In this document: piece by piece, positions 18,373 through 26,971 of the stretch
Layout: each line of letters opens with the position of its first letter
Position numbering within the stretch: the first letter of the stretch is position 1
Assembly (NCBI GenBank): GCA_042854365.1
Contig: AP031437.1
Location: 62,001-126,000 of the forward strand
Origin: Anaeromassilibacillus sp001305115
GTDB lineage: Bacteria > Bacillota > Clostridia > Oscillospirales > Acutalibacteraceae
Reading direction: 5' to 3'
Length of the DNA stretch: 64,000 bases
The notes under the pieces: model-generated
The model's input: only the letters and a program-made list of their open reading frames with translations
Told to the model about the DNA's origin: nothing
Database searches by the model: none
Translations under genes and position numbers: made by a program

Positions 18373-18645
18373 ATGCACATCAGCTATAAACCACTCTGGC
18401 ATACACTGTTAGAGCGTGATATGAGAAAAGAAGATTTAAGGCTTGCCGCCGGTATGACAACGAATATGATTGCCAACATGAGCAAAGAGGGAAAGCACAT
18501 CAGCATGGATACATTAGCCCGTATCTGCGAAACGCTGAATTGTGAGATTACCGATGTGATTGAGTTAGTACCAGACGAGCCTGCTTCCACAGGAGGTAAG
18601 GAACATGAGCGAATTGAAACCAAGAATAACGGAAAACGGAATTGA
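18373..18645 (+). CDS. Small XRE/Cro-type helix-turn-helix protein (E2)
   Basis: A 90-residue regulator, with HTH LERDMRKEDLRLAAGMTTNM and MDTLARICETLNCEITDVIE matching the short Cro/C1-type HTH_26-like family. AGAAAGGCAGGAAAACAAT precedes the ATG. A likely promoter upstream has TATAAT at 18303-18308. It overlaps the start of TnpV, so both are on one transcript from the left end. It may control element maintenance genes; the target operator is unknown. Confidence 0.75.
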   Translation: MHISYKPLWHTLLERDMRKEDLRLAAGMTTNMIANMSKEGKHISMDTLARICETLNCEITDVIELVPDEPASTGGKEHERIETKNNGKRN

Positions 18646-18982
18646 TTATATCCTTGTCGGAGATTACTATATCCCAGATTTGAAGCTGCCGGAGGAACAC
18701 CGCCCTATCGGAAAGTACGGACGGATGCACCGGGAATATTTAAGAGAAGCCCACCCAGCCAGATTGAACACATTGACACTGACCGGGGAGTTATGGACAT
18801 ATCTTGCAGACCTGAACGAACAGGCACAGGAACGGTTAGACACCATCATGGAGCAGATGAAGGCTGCCGATGGTGTGACCGAGGAATTGAAGCGTACCCA
18901 TCAAATGGAATGGGTGCAGCGTTGCAATAACATTCACAACCGGGCAGAAGAAATTATTTTGCAAGAGATGATTTATTCATAA
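18605..18982 (+). CDS. TnpV family transposon-encoded protein (E2)
   Basis: A 125-residue TnpV paralogue with the same ordered blocks as the E1 copy: [29 protein letters not shown] and LWTYLADLNEQAQERLD. AGGAGGTAAGGAAC precedes the ATG, which lies within the upstream HTH gene. The pairing of TnpV at the left end with a serine recombinase at the right end defines this element family. Confidence 0.85.
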   Translation: MSELKPRITENGIDYILVGDYYIPDLKLPEEHRPIGKYGRMHREYLREAHPARLNTLTLTGELWTYLADLNEQAQERLDTIMEQMKAADGVTEELKRTHQMEWVQRCNNIHNRAEEIILQEMIYS

Positions 18983-18994
18983 CGGTATGGTAGA

Positions 18995-19561
18995 ATGATT
19001 ATGACAAATCGAAAGTTGACAAGGAGTTTTGATAGCGTGAAAAAAATATTTCTTAAAATTGTGATAGGGGTTGTTCTTGCTTGTATTTTATTTGTTTGTT
19101 TTCTTTATACGAACAATGAGATCGGCGTGACTTCATCTAAGCTGGAGGCAGATATTCGTTCGTCGCAGAAGATTAAGGATGATTGGACGGTCGATGGAAG
19201 CGTTTCCAGCACGATGGCTGCATATATTTCTTACCCTCAGGATTTGAGTGACCATTCTTTTTCCGTCTATGTCAATCGTCCAGGACTTTCCTTCGGATAT
19301 TTTTTCCGTGGAGGTGGAACTCTTTCGGGGATTCAAAGAGGAATTGTGGAGTTTACTGTAGAGGGATATAATGAACGAGCATTTATTTCTATGAATCAAC
19401 AGCAGGTGCAACAACTTGAAATAGATGATGGCAACACAATTCAAGTGGTTGATATTGACCGCAATAAACCTTTTGCGATTGTCTTGCCTATAAATGCGGG
19501 TAATATTACTTTTTATGATGTAAATAGAAATACTGTGGAATATTGGAATAATCCTCTTTGA
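18995..19561 (+). CDS. Membrane-anchored hypothetical protein (E2)
   Basis: A 188-residue protein with a basic N-terminus, one membrane helix (residues ~17-40, IFLKIVIGVVLACILFVCFL) and an extracellular beta-rich domain without known motifs. It is AT-rich relative to its neighbours. The start is uncertain: ATGs at 18995 and 19001 both lack a strong ribosome binding site. It is followed by a short palindrome (ACAAAT-N4-ATTTGT) and a bidirectional terminator. The function is unknown. Confidence 0.5.
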   Translation: MIMTNRKLTRSFDSVKKIFLKIVIGVVLACILFVCFLYTNNEIGVTSSKLEADIRSSQKIKDDWTVDGSVSSTMAAYISYPQDLSDHSFSVYVNRPGLSFGYFFRGGGTLSGIQRGIVEFTVEGYNERAFISMNQQQVQQLEIDDGNTIQVVDIDRNKPFAIVLPINAGNITFYDVNRNTVEYWNNPL

Positions 19562-19606
19562 CAAATTCTAATTTGTCGTGCTAAAAATTCAACTGAATAA
19601 TCCCAG

Positions 19607-19660
19607 CAAAAACCGCTGCTACATGGAAGCCAACAAACCATGCAACAGCGGTTTTTCTTT
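19607..19660. terminator. Bidirectional terminator between convergent genes (E2)
   Basis: Stem AAAAACCGCTG/CAGCGGTTTTT with an inner ATGG/CCAT stem; A and T runs on both sides suit both converging transcripts. Confidence 0.75.
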
Positions 19661-20465
19661 ATCGTTTTTTCCTCTGGCTGATAGGCGTTCCCATTTTCTT
19701 TGATTTTTTGAGAATCCGAATCAGCCAGCGAAATTCTTCATCTGACAGATTTTTATAGTTGATACCAAGCTGCTTACAGTAAAGGACAACCAGCTTTTCA
19801 TCACGGCTGCCCTTGAAATTTTCAACCGCTTCCAGATTTTCTTTCAGTTCATCGGCAACGGTGGTCTGAGGTGCACTCTCGCTGTCCTTTTTATGGGCTT
19901 CCCGAATATCCCGGATAATCAGGTTGAGGTCATCCCGTACCATGTGACTGAAATATTCATCATCACTGATATGGGCGGCTTGCAACACTTTCAAATGGGG
20001 GTCATCTTCGCCGGGGCGATACCGTTCAATGATTTCATGCCGGACGGTATCGACAAGGGCGTTGAGGTTTTGAATCTGCATGGTGGCAATCCCATCCACA
20101 TAAATCTCAATGTCCGCAAGAAACTTGATAAAGTCCTTATGGGTGGCAAGTTCGCACAGCAGACGGTTGTTAATCCGACCGCTTTTCAGAAGTGCTACCA
20201 TCTCATCACTCAAATGCAGCTCCCTTAATGGCGTGTTGATCTCCGCCCGGTTCTCTGTCCGGCAAAAGAGATAATCGAGGGACACCCCATAAAAATCTGC
20301 CAGCAGGATAAGGTTGCCATGATTGATTTCCTTATAGTCGTCTTTTTCATAACTGCCAAGAGCCGATTTTGAAATACCCGTTTGCTCAGCCAGTTCTTCC
20401 AGTTTTAATCCTTTGTTTAATCGTAAATCTTTTAGCCGTTCCTGTATTGTAGTAGCTCCGTTCAT
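19659..20465 (-). CDS. XRE-family transcriptional regulator (E2)
   Basis: A 268-residue paralogue of the E1 regulator. The N-terminal helix-turn-helix (LKLEELAEQTGISKSALGSY) is followed by a conserved ~190-residue C-terminal domain (LHLSDEMVALLKSGRINNRL; DDLNLIIRDIREAHKKD). AAAGGGGGAACTGCTTCA precedes the ATG at 20465. The minus-strand TATAAT at 20511-20516 and the TTCC-N8-GGAA site beside it indicate autoregulation. The C-terminal domain may sense an inducer; family precedents for the long form are unknown to me. Confidence 0.85.
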   Translation of the reverse strand: MNGATTIQERLKDLRLNKGLKLEELAEQTGISKSALGSYEKDDYKEINHGNLILLADFYGVSLDYLFCRTENRAEINTPLRELHLSDEMVALLKSGRINNRLLCELATHKDFIKFLADIEIYVDGIATMQIQNLNALVDTVRHEIIERYRPGEDDPHLKVLQAAHISDDEYFSHMVRDDLNLIIRDIREAHKKDSESAPQTTVADELKENLEAVENFKGSRDEKLVVLYCKQLGINYKNLSDEEFRWLIRILKKSKKMGTPISQRKKR

Positions 20466-20510
20466 TGAAGCAGTTCCCCCTTTCTAACGACATTTATAAC
20501 CGTTGAATTG

Positions 20511-20545
20511 ATTATACCATATCAATTCCGTAATCGTGGAAATTT
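20511..20545 (-). promoter_or_regulatory. Divergent promoter and operator (E2)
   Basis: Minus-strand -10 TATAAT (20511-20516) with TTCC-N8-GGAA just upstream, equivalent to the E1 site at 4530-4560. The GTGGACATACGG block 30-40 bp further is also shared with E1 (GGACATACGG). Confidence 0.6.
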
Positions 20546-20639
20546 CTGATTTTTACCCCTAATTCCTACTTTGTGGACATACGGCACAGGGCACAAAAAT
20601 GTTCTATGATACAGGTAGTTCATCGATGGATTATTCCAA

Positions 20640-20800
20640 TCGAATGACCAGCCTGTGTGGGATATGCTTCCCCGGCGATGTAGCGCCATGACTTTTGGCA
20701 GGGATGTGGAGGAACCCTGACCGAAACGAGCGTACCAAAGGGAGCGATACGCCGCTGTGAGATTCAGGGGAGGAACGACACCGGGGAGAACTGGCGAACT
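20640..20800 (+). ncRNA. Putative structured leader RNA shared with E1
   Basis: It carries the same ordered blocks as 4660-4765 (GAATGACC; CCCCGGCGATGTAGCGCCA; GAGCGTACCAAAG; GATACGC), with a ~45-nt longer middle that can form its own stem (CAGGG ... CCCTG). It lies in the ~480-nt region between the divergent regulator and the first mobilization/replication gene. The remainder to 20949 shows the hairpin GATAGGG/CCCTATC (20833-20855) but no gene. Confidence 0.5.
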
Positions 20801-20949
20801 GACACCGAAATGATACCGAAACACGACAATCTGATAGGGGGATAGTCTACCCTATCGCTGATACTTCGGGAGATTTTAAGCGGCTCTATGACCGTAATTT
20901 TGCCGAAAATCGCCCCGAAACCATACACTAAAACGGGAGGAAGCGCAAT

Positions 20950-21138
20950 ATGCCGAGAATGAGCAAAAAGAGGAAGCAGGAGCTTTCCTTTTACCTCAAT
21001 GACCGGGGGCGTGTCACTTACAACGAATTATGCCGGAAATGCCAGCATGGGTGCAAGCAGAGCTTCCGGGCGGTTGTGATTGACTGCCCCCGTTATTTAT
21101 CCAAACGAGCAAAGAAAAAGGAGGAACACACCGAATGA
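20950..21138 (+). CDS. Small cysteine-containing basic protein (E2)
   Basis: A 62-residue basic protein with two CxxC-type pairs (YNELCRKCQHGCKQS ... IDCPRYLSK), possibly a zinc ribbon. AACGGGAGGAAGCGCAAT precedes the ATG. It overlaps the following gene by 4 bp. Such proteins are frequent as first genes of E2-type mobilization operons; the role is unknown, with DNA binding plausible. Confidence 0.65.
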   Translation: MPRMSKKRKQELSFYLNDRGRVTYNELCRKCQHGCKQSFRAVVIDCPRYLSKRAKKKEEHTE

Positions 21139-21476
21139 ATTTTGAATTTATGACGATAGACACACCTTTGCCGCCCTGTATGCCCTTTCCAAGAGCATTG
21201 ACAGGATTTTCAATCAGCAGCACCGCAAAGGTCATGTACTGCCGGATGTTAGACGCTATGCTCTCCAAAGGACAGGAGGACGAGAACGGAATCCTGTTTG
21301 TCTGCTTCCCCATCACAGCCATTGCCGCAGTCCTGTCCCGCAGCCCCATGACGGTCAAGCGTTCTCTGAATGAACTGGAAACCGCCGGACTTATCATGCG
21401 GGTGCGTCAGGGCGTGGGAGAACCAAACAGGATTTATGTGCTGATACCGGGAAAGGAGGACGCTGCCCTTGCCTGA
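21135..21476 (+). CDS. Replication initiator A N-terminal-like winged-helix protein (E2)
   Basis: A 113-residue protein resembling the N-terminal winged helix of RepA_N initiators (YCRMLDAMLSKGQEDENGIL; MTVKRSLNELETAGLIMRVR; then PNRIYVLIPGK). It lacks the rest of a full initiator, so it may be a short initiator or regulator. The start overlaps the upstream stop (ATGA). It probably acts with CHC2/VapE in element replication; this is inferred. Confidence 0.7.
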   Translation: MNFEFMTIDTPLPPCMPFPRALTGFSISSTAKVMYCRMLDAMLSKGQEDENGILFVCFPITAIAAVLSRSPMTVKRSLNELETAGLIMRVRQGVGEPNRIYVLIPGKEDAALA

Positions 21477-21765
21477 TACCTCAAAGCTGGAAAAACTCAA
21501 CAGGGAGCTGGAGAAAAGCGAAAAGAAACTGCGGAAAGCCATCAATGATGAAAAGGCATTGCAGCACCAGTTAAAACAGCTTACCCGAAAGGAACGGACG
21601 CACCGGCTCTGTACCCGTGGCGGTATGCTGGAAAGTTTTCTGCAAGAGCCGGAACGCCTGACAGATGATGATGTCATGCTGTTGTTGAAACTCATTTTTC
21701 ACAGGCAGGACACGCAGGAACTATTGAAAAAACTGCTGGAACGGGAGAAGCCGGAAACCCCTTAG
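21469..21765 (+). CDS. DUF3847 family coiled-coil protein (E2)
   Basis: A 98-residue protein: N-terminal coiled coil (LEKLNRELEKSEKKLRKAIN), then the DUF3847 core RKERTHRLCTRGGMLES and DDDVMLLLKLIFHR. A TTG start at 21469 is used, behind GGAAAGGAGGACGCTGCC. These proteins precede MobQ relaxases in many Firmicute elements and are suspected relaxosome accessory factors, though without direct evidence here. Confidence 0.75.
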   Translation: MPDTSKLEKLNRELEKSEKKLRKAINDEKALQHQLKQLTRKERTHRLCTRGGMLESFLQEPERLTDDDVMLLLKLIFHRQDTQELLKKLLEREKPETP

Positions 21766-21835
21766 TTTACTAAGGGCGCAATTATACACCACCCAAAGGT
21801 TGGTGCATTGCGTTCTCCGAAGGCTCCTCGCCGGA
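21766..21835 (+). other. Putative MobQ-type oriT
   Basis: Directly after DUF3847 lies CTAAGGGCGCAATTATACAC followed by an inverted repeat (CACCACCC/GGTTGGTG around AAA). MobQ oriTs have a hairpin next to a TAAGTGCGCCCT-like nick region; TAAGGGCGCA is a reasonable match. The 310-bp gap from here to 22076 has no gene and includes other short stems such as GCTGGC/GCCAGC. Confidence 0.45.
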
Positions 21836-22076
21836 GGGCTGTGATTTTCCGCAGTCATGGTCTGCTCCAAATCATTCAGGGGACGCTACGCTTCCCCTGC
21901 GCTGGCTTTCGCCAGCTACCCCTTTGTGGACTTGCCATCTGGGGACATCCTGCATTGCAAGCTGTTCCCAGCCGACAAGTTTCATAAAATACGCTATCTT
22001 TTCGATAGTCGATGAAGTATAATGAAGTCAGCAATAAATCAGGAATTTGAGGTCAGGACTTAAACTGGAGGTTTAT

Positions 22077-22331
22077 ATGAAAAAATATCAATGCCCTTGC
22101 TGCGGATATTTTACTTATAATATTCCGGCAAATGAAGATTGTGGGTATATTTGCCCCGTTTGTTTTTGGGAGAATGACCCTTTCATTGCTTCTGATAACG
22201 AACCAAGTGATTCTAATCATGGAATAACACTAAAAGAAGCAAAATCTAATTTCTCAAAATTCGGTGCTTGTGAAAAAGAAATGTTATGTCATGTCCGACC
22301 ACCAAGAGATGATGAAAAGAAAAATTCATAG
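22077..22331 (+). CDS. CPCC-family cysteine-rich protein (E2 cargo)
   Basis: An 84-residue protein with MKKYQCPCCGYFTYNIPAN and GYICPVCFWENDPF, i.e. two CxxC pairs of the CPCC domain. AACTGGAGGTTTATATG places the start at 22077. AT-rich composition sets it and the next gene apart from the surrounding mobilization genes. CPCC proteins often lie beside immunity-type genes; the exact role is unknown. Confidence 0.72.
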   Translation: MKKYQCPCCGYFTYNIPANEDCGYICPVCFWENDPFIASDNEPSDSNHGITLKEAKSNFSKFGACEKEMLCHVRPPRDDEKKNS

Positions 22332-22355
22332 TAATGTGTAAAGGAGAGAATATCA

Positions 22356-22943
22356 ATGGAAACTATTTACGAAAAATATATGGCACTTCCCATAGATAAA
22401 GGACTTTTATGTTTAGAGAATGGAGATATTACAGAACCATATTTTTGTTATCCTGTCAATGCAAAGCCAATCGGTTTTGAAGGGTGTATTCTGTATTGCT
22501 TTTTGCCGGAATATGGAGAAATGGTATTTGCTTGTAATCCAGAAAGTTGTGCAGACCAAAATGTGTATCCGTTGGCAGCAACTTTTGAAGATTTTATCCG
22601 TTTAATTTTGGCTTGCGGTACCGCTAATCCAGTGGAGCAAATCGTTTGGATGGATAAGAATAAATTTGAAGAGCATATGGCGAGTGAAGAAAAAACATTG
22701 ACTGATGAACAGAAAGTTGCAGTACAACAGCTTCAGCGTGAATTAAGTTTGTTACCAATAGAAAACCCGTTTGAATATGTCAAATCTATTCAAAAAGACT
22801 TTGATGGTAGTAAAATACAATACAGTGATGAATACTATGAAGTTACCGGCATAGAGAACCCTAAAGGAACCACACCCGATAAGCATTTAGTTGAATTTGA
22901 GCCTGTCGTTTTTGAAATTAACTGTAAATACGATAGAAACTGA
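22356..22943 (+). CDS. Unknown protein, possible immunity-type (E2 cargo)
   Basis: A 195-residue acidic protein, unassigned. The segment FCYPVNAKPIGFEGCILYCF, then GEMVFACNPESC, and FEDFIRLILACGTANPVEQ recall the mixed alpha/beta layout of SUKH/immunity-like proteins. That link is pattern-level only. AAAGGAGAGAATATCA precedes the ATG. It forms a likely two-gene unit with the CPCC gene, 24 bp apart, and no toxin gene is adjacent. Confidence 0.5.
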   Translation: METIYEKYMALPIDKGLLCLENGDITEPYFCYPVNAKPIGFEGCILYCFLPEYGEMVFACNPESCADQNVYPLAATFEDFIRLILACGTANPVEQIVWMDKNKFEEHMASEEKTLTDEQKVAVQQLQRELSLLPIENPFEYVKSIQKDFDGSKIQYSDEYYEVTGIENPKGTTPDKHLVEFEPVVFEINCKYDRN

Positions 22944-23032
22944 TAGCTTTCGGTTTGTTATTTCCCACACATCGGTTCAACTCGCCCCGAACTTTTACAA
23001 CTAAATACCCGCCGCCCATACAGCGGCACACC

Positions 23033-23069
23033 GAGCAGGAAATCTGAAAAAAGGTCTCCTGCTTTTTTT
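23033..23069 (+). terminator. Terminator before the E2 relaxase
   Basis: Stem AGCAGGA(A)A/T(C)TCCTGCT followed by TTTTTTTC. It closes the CPCC cargo transcript; the relaxase gene then needs its own promoter or read-through. Confidence 0.7.
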
Positions 23070-23132
23070 CTGCCCAAAATGAGGTGGTAAAACGCCACCC
23101 CATCCACCAACTACCGAAAGGAGGGACACGAA

Positions 23133-24713
23133 ATGCCCTGTCCACACAATGAAATCACGATTGTGCAGCGCAGCCAGCGGCAGTCTGCGGTTGCTGCCGC
23201 TGCTTACCAGAGCGGCGAAAAGCTGTTCTGTGAATACGACCAGGAAGTGAAGCACTACCCGGAAAAGCGTGGTATCGTCCACAATGAAATCCTGCTTCCG
23301 GAAAATGCCCCACCAGAGTATGCAGACCGCAATACCTTATGGAACGCCGCCGAAGCGGTGGAAAAGCAATGGAACTCCCAGCTTGCAAGGCGGTGGGTGC
23401 TGACCATCCCCAGAGAGATACCGCCCGACCAGTACGCTGTCCTTGTCCGGGAGTTTTGTGAACAGCAGTTTGTTTCCAAAGGGATGATTGTTGACTTTGC
23501 CATCCATGACCCCCACCCGCCGGGACACAATCCCCACGCCCATGTCTTACTCACTATGAGGGCAATGGACGAACATGGGAAATGGCTTCCCAAGAGCCGC
23601 AAGGTTTATGACTTTGACGAAAACGGGGAACGGATAAAGCTACTATCCGGCAGGTGGAAAAGCCACAAGGAGGATACGGTTGACTGGAACGACCAGAAGT
23701 ATTGTGAAATCTGGCGGCATGAATGGGAGGTCATCCAGAACCGCTATCTGGAAGCCAATGACCGCCCGGAGCGTGTGGACTTGCGTTCCTATGCCAGACA
23801 GGGGCTTCATATAGTCCCCACTGTCCATGAGGGAGTTGCTGTCCGGCAGATGGAAAAGCGAGGTATCCAGACGAATATCGGCAACCTGAACCGGGAAATC
23901 AGAGCCGCCAACCACCTGATGAAGTCCATCCGGCAGCTTATCCAAAACCTCAAAGGCTGGATTACCGAGATGGGCGAAAAACGGAAAGAGCTGCTTGCAC
24001 AAAAGGCGGCGGAGGAAGCAACACTTCTTCCCAATCTGCTGATGAAGTATATGGCGATACGAAAGGAAGAACGGAGGGACTGGACAAGGGCTGGACAGAA
24101 CCGTGGGACTTCACAGGACTTAAAGGCAGTCAGCGAAGCCCTGTCCTATCTCCGGCAAAAGGGGCTTTCCACTGTGGAGGACTTAGAAGCATTTCTGGAA
24201 TCTTCCGGGAAATCAGCAGCCGATTACCGCAATCAGATGAAGCCAAAGGAAGCCCGCAGCAAAGTGATTGACGGGATTCTTGCCAGCCGGACAGACTGCA
24301 AGGAATGTAAGCCTGTCTATGAGAAGTACCAGAAGATATTTTTCAAGAAAACAAAGGAGAAATTCAAACAGGAACACCCGGAGGTTGCCCGGTATGCGAA
24401 AGCCGCCGCCTACCTTGCCAAGCACCCGGACGATAAGGACAGCACCCAAAAGGAACTGCAAGAGGAGCAGGAAACGCTTCTGGAAGAAATTGCAGCCCTG
24501 AAAACACCTCTGATCGAGGTACAGGCTGATTTGAAGAAGCTGCGGGACATCCGCTACTGGGTACGGAAAGCCACACCCGGCACAGAGGAAAGCAAAGAGC
24601 CGCCCAAGAAGCAGCCCATCAAGGAAGTCTTGCAGGATAAGGCAGACGAGAAAAAAGCACAAAGAACCGCCCCGGCACAGGCGAAACACAGACAACAGGA
24701 TATGGAACTTTAA
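23133..24713 (+). CDS. MobA/MobL (MobQ) family relaxase (E2)
   Basis: A 526-residue relaxase. The catalytic N-terminal domain has the nucleophile-region start, SQRQSAVAAAAYQSGEKL, and the three-histidine metal motif in GHNPHAHVLLTMRAM (residues ~128-142). A long basic and coiled-coil tail follows, as usual for MobA/MobL. It nicks oriT and pilots transfer through a partner's type IV channel. CGAAAGGAGGGACACGAA precedes the ATG. This relaxase type differs from that of E1 although the flanking replication modules are homologous: modular exchange. Confidence 0.9.
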   Translation: MPCPHNEITIVQRSQRQSAVAAAAYQSGEKLFCEYDQEVKHYPEKRGIVHNEILLPENAPPEYADRNTLWNAAEAVEKQWNSQLARRWVLTIPREIPPDQYAVLVREFCEQQFVSKGMIVDFAIHDPHPPGHNPHAHVLLTMRAMDEHGKWLPKSRKVYDFDENGERIKLLSGRWKSHKEDTVDWNDQKYCEIWRHEWEVIQNRYLEANDRPERVDLRSYARQGLHIVPTVHEGVAVRQMEKRGIQTNIGNLNREIRAANHLMKSIRQLIQNLKGWITEMGEKRKELLAQKAAEEATLLPNLLMKYMAIRKEERRDWTRAGQNRGTSQDLKAVSEALSYLRQKGLSTVEDLEAFLESSGKSAADYRNQMKPKEARSKVIDGILASRTDCKECKPVYEKYQKIFFKKTKEKFKQEHPEVARYAKAAAYLAKHPDDKDSTQKELQEEQETLLEEIAALKTPLIEVQADLKKLRDIRYWVRKATPGTEESKEPPKKQPIKEVLQDKADEKKAQRTAPAQAKHRQQDMEL

Positions 24714-24779
24714 CAGGCACTTGCCATTTTCAATCAGAGAATGTCAGGTGTTTTTTTCTTTTTTCAAGGAGGGATAGAT

Positions 24780-25424
24780 TTGAATGTATTTGAAGCTGTG
24801 AAGCAGTCCGTCACAACCAGACAGGCTGCGGAGCATTATGGAATCCATGTAGGGCGGAACGGGATGGCTTGCTGCCCGTTCCATCATGATAAAACCCCAA
24901 GCATGAAGCTGGATCGGCGTTACCACTGCTTCGGCTGCGGTGCGGATGGGGATGTGATTGATTTTGCCGCCGCCCTGTATGGGCTGGGAAAGAAAGAAGC
25001 CGCCGTACAGCTGGCACAGGACTTCGGGCTTTCCTATGAGGACTGGAAACCGCCGGGAAAAGCAAAAAAGCCCAAGCCCCGGCAGAAATCCCCGGAGGAA
25101 CAGTTTCAGGAAGCAAAAAACCGCTGCTTCCGTATTCTTGCCGATTATCTCCACCTACTCCGAGTGTGGAGAAAGGAATATGCCCCGCACTCCCCGGAGG
25201 AAGTCTTTCATCCCCGGTTTGTGGAAGCCTTACAGAAGCAAGACCATGTGGAATATCTGCTGGATGTGCTGCTGTTCGGGGAAACAGAGGAAAAAGCGGC
25301 TTTGATTACGGAATACGGAAAGGATGTGATACAGCTTGAACAGCGAATGGCAGAGCTTGCAGCCGCAGACGCAGCAAGAACTAAAAAACACCATGAACGC
25401 CATGCAGCCGCCCCAGAGCATTGA
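24780..25424 (+). CDS. CHC2 zinc-finger primase-like protein (E2)
   Basis: A 214-residue protein with the CHC2 finger CCPFHHDKTPSMK ... HCFGCGADGDVIDF and a helical tail. A TTG start at 24780, behind AAGGAGGGATAGA, gives MNVFEAVKQSVTTRQAAEHY; an ATG at 24741 lies before the T run and ribosome binding site and is not used. It is the counterpart of the E1 gene at 7105 and overlaps the VapE gene by 89 bp. Confidence 0.85.
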   Translation: MNVFEAVKQSVTTRQAAEHYGIHVGRNGMACCPFHHDKTPSMKLDRRYHCFGCGADGDVIDFAAALYGLGKKEAAVQLAQDFGLSYEDWKPPGKAKKPKPRQKSPEEQFQEAKNRCFRILADYLHLLRVWRKEYAPHSPEEVFHPRFVEALQKQDHVEYLLDVLLFGETEEKAALITEYGKDVIQLEQRMAELAAADAARTKKHHERHAAAPEH

Positions 25425-26730
25425 GGAAATCAAGGCGGGGCTGGAAACCACCGAGAAAGGCGGTGTCCGTCAGAGCATACGGAACTGCCTGACCGTATTC
25501 CAGCGTGACCCGCTGCTTTCCGGGGCTATCGCATACAACATCCTGACCGACCGCAAGGACATCATAAAGCCCATCGGTTTTCAAAGAGAAAGCACTGCCC
25601 TGAACGATACGGACATGAAGTATCTGCTTCTCTATCTGGAAGAAACCTACGGGCTTACCAATGAGAAAAAGATTGATAACGCCATTGGGATTGTGGCGAA
25701 TGAAAACAAGTACCACCCCATCCGGGATTATTTAAGTTCCCTTGTGTGGGACGGGACAGAGCGAATCCGCTTCTGCCTGCGGCACTTTCTGGGGGCTGAC
25801 GCAGACGATTACACCTATGAAGCGTTGAAGCTGTTCCTGCTGGGTGCAATCTCACGAGCCTTTCAGCCGGGGTGCAAATTTGAAATCATGCTTTGTCTGG
25901 TAGGCGGTCAGGGGGCTGGAAAGTCCACCTTCTTCCGTCTGCTGGCAGTCCGGGACGAGTGGTTCTCCGATGATTTGCGGAAGCTGGACGATGACAATGT
26001 GTACCGTAAGCTGCAAGGTCACTGGATTATCGAAATGTCGGAAATGATGGCAACCGCAAACGCCAAGAGCATTGAGGAAATCAAGTCATTTTTAAGCCGA
26101 CAGAAAGAGGTTTACAAGATACCCTATGAAACCCACCCAGCAGACCGCCCCCGTCAGTGCGTGTTTGGCGGCACTTCCAATGCCCTTGACTTCCTGCCCC
26201 TTGACCGTTCCGGCAACCGCCGCTTTATCCCCGTCATGGTGTACCCGGAGCAAGCCGAGGTTCACATTTTGGAGGACGAAGCCGCTTCCAGAGCCTATAT
26301 CGAGCAGATGTGGGCAGAAGCGATGGAAATTTACAGAAGCGGCAGGTTCAAGCTGGCTTTCAGCCCTGCCATGCAGCGGTATCTCAAAGAACACCAGCGG
26401 GATTTTATGCCGGAGGACACCAAAGCCGGGATGATACAGGCGTATCTTGATAAGTACACCGGGAGCATGGTCTGCTCCAAGCAGCTCTATAAGGAAGCCT
26501 TGAACCATGCCTTTGACGAGCCGAAGCAATGGGAAATCCGGGAAATCAACGAGATTATGAACCAGTGCATTTCTGGCTGGCGGTACTTCCCGAACCCAAG
26601 AATGTTTTCCGAATATGGCAGACAAAAGGGCTGGGAGCGTGAAAACCCGGCAACGGACTCCGGCAACCCGTCTGAAAAAACGATGGACGGTTTTGTGGAG
26701 GTCACAGAACAGATGGAGCTTCCGTTCTGA
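25336..26730 (+). CDS. VapE-family primase/helicase-like ATPase (E2)
   Basis: A 464-residue protein with Walker A VGGQGAGKSTFFRL and Walker B HWIIEMSEMMA, plus the conserved FGGTSNALDFLPLDRSGNRR block. It is clearly homologous along its full length to the E1 VapE protein. A TTG start at 25336 overlaps the CHC2 gene in another frame. Together they are the element's autonomous or satellite-type replication unit. Confidence 0.87.
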   Translation: MNSEWQSLQPQTQQELKNTMNAMQPPQSIEEIKAGLETTEKGGVRQSIRNCLTVFQRDPLLSGAIAYNILTDRKDIIKPIGFQRESTALNDTDMKYLLLYLEETYGLTNEKKIDNAIGIVANENKYHPIRDYLSSLVWDGTERIRFCLRHFLGADADDYTYEALKLFLLGAISRAFQPGCKFEIMLCLVGGQGAGKSTFFRLLAVRDEWFSDDLRKLDDDNVYRKLQGHWIIEMSEMMATANAKSIEEIKSFLSRQKEVYKIPYETHPADRPRQCVFGGTSNALDFLPLDRSGNRRFIPVMVYPEQAEVHILEDEAASRAYIEQMWAEAMEIYRSGRFKLAFSPAMQRYLKEHQRDFMPEDTKAGMIQAYLDKYTGSMVCSKQLYKEALNHAFDEPKQWEIREINEIMNQCISGWRYFPNPRMFSEYGRQKGWERENPATDSGNPSEKTMDGFVEVTEQMELPF

Positions 26731-26971
26731 AAATGGCAGCCCGTTGCACCCCCTGTTGCTATCCCGTTGCCGAGCCGGTTGCCGGGGAAAATCCCGAAAC
26801 TATCGGCTTTTCTCCCCTATGACAACCAAAACAACAGAAAAATAAAAGAAAAGTATAAATAGTAACCATCGCCAGATTGAGATTGTTTGCAAGGTCTTTT
26901 GAAGCTCGTTGCCGGACTTCGTTGCCGACACCCTCTGTCTGGCTATTTTCATGTATGGAGGATAACTGCCT

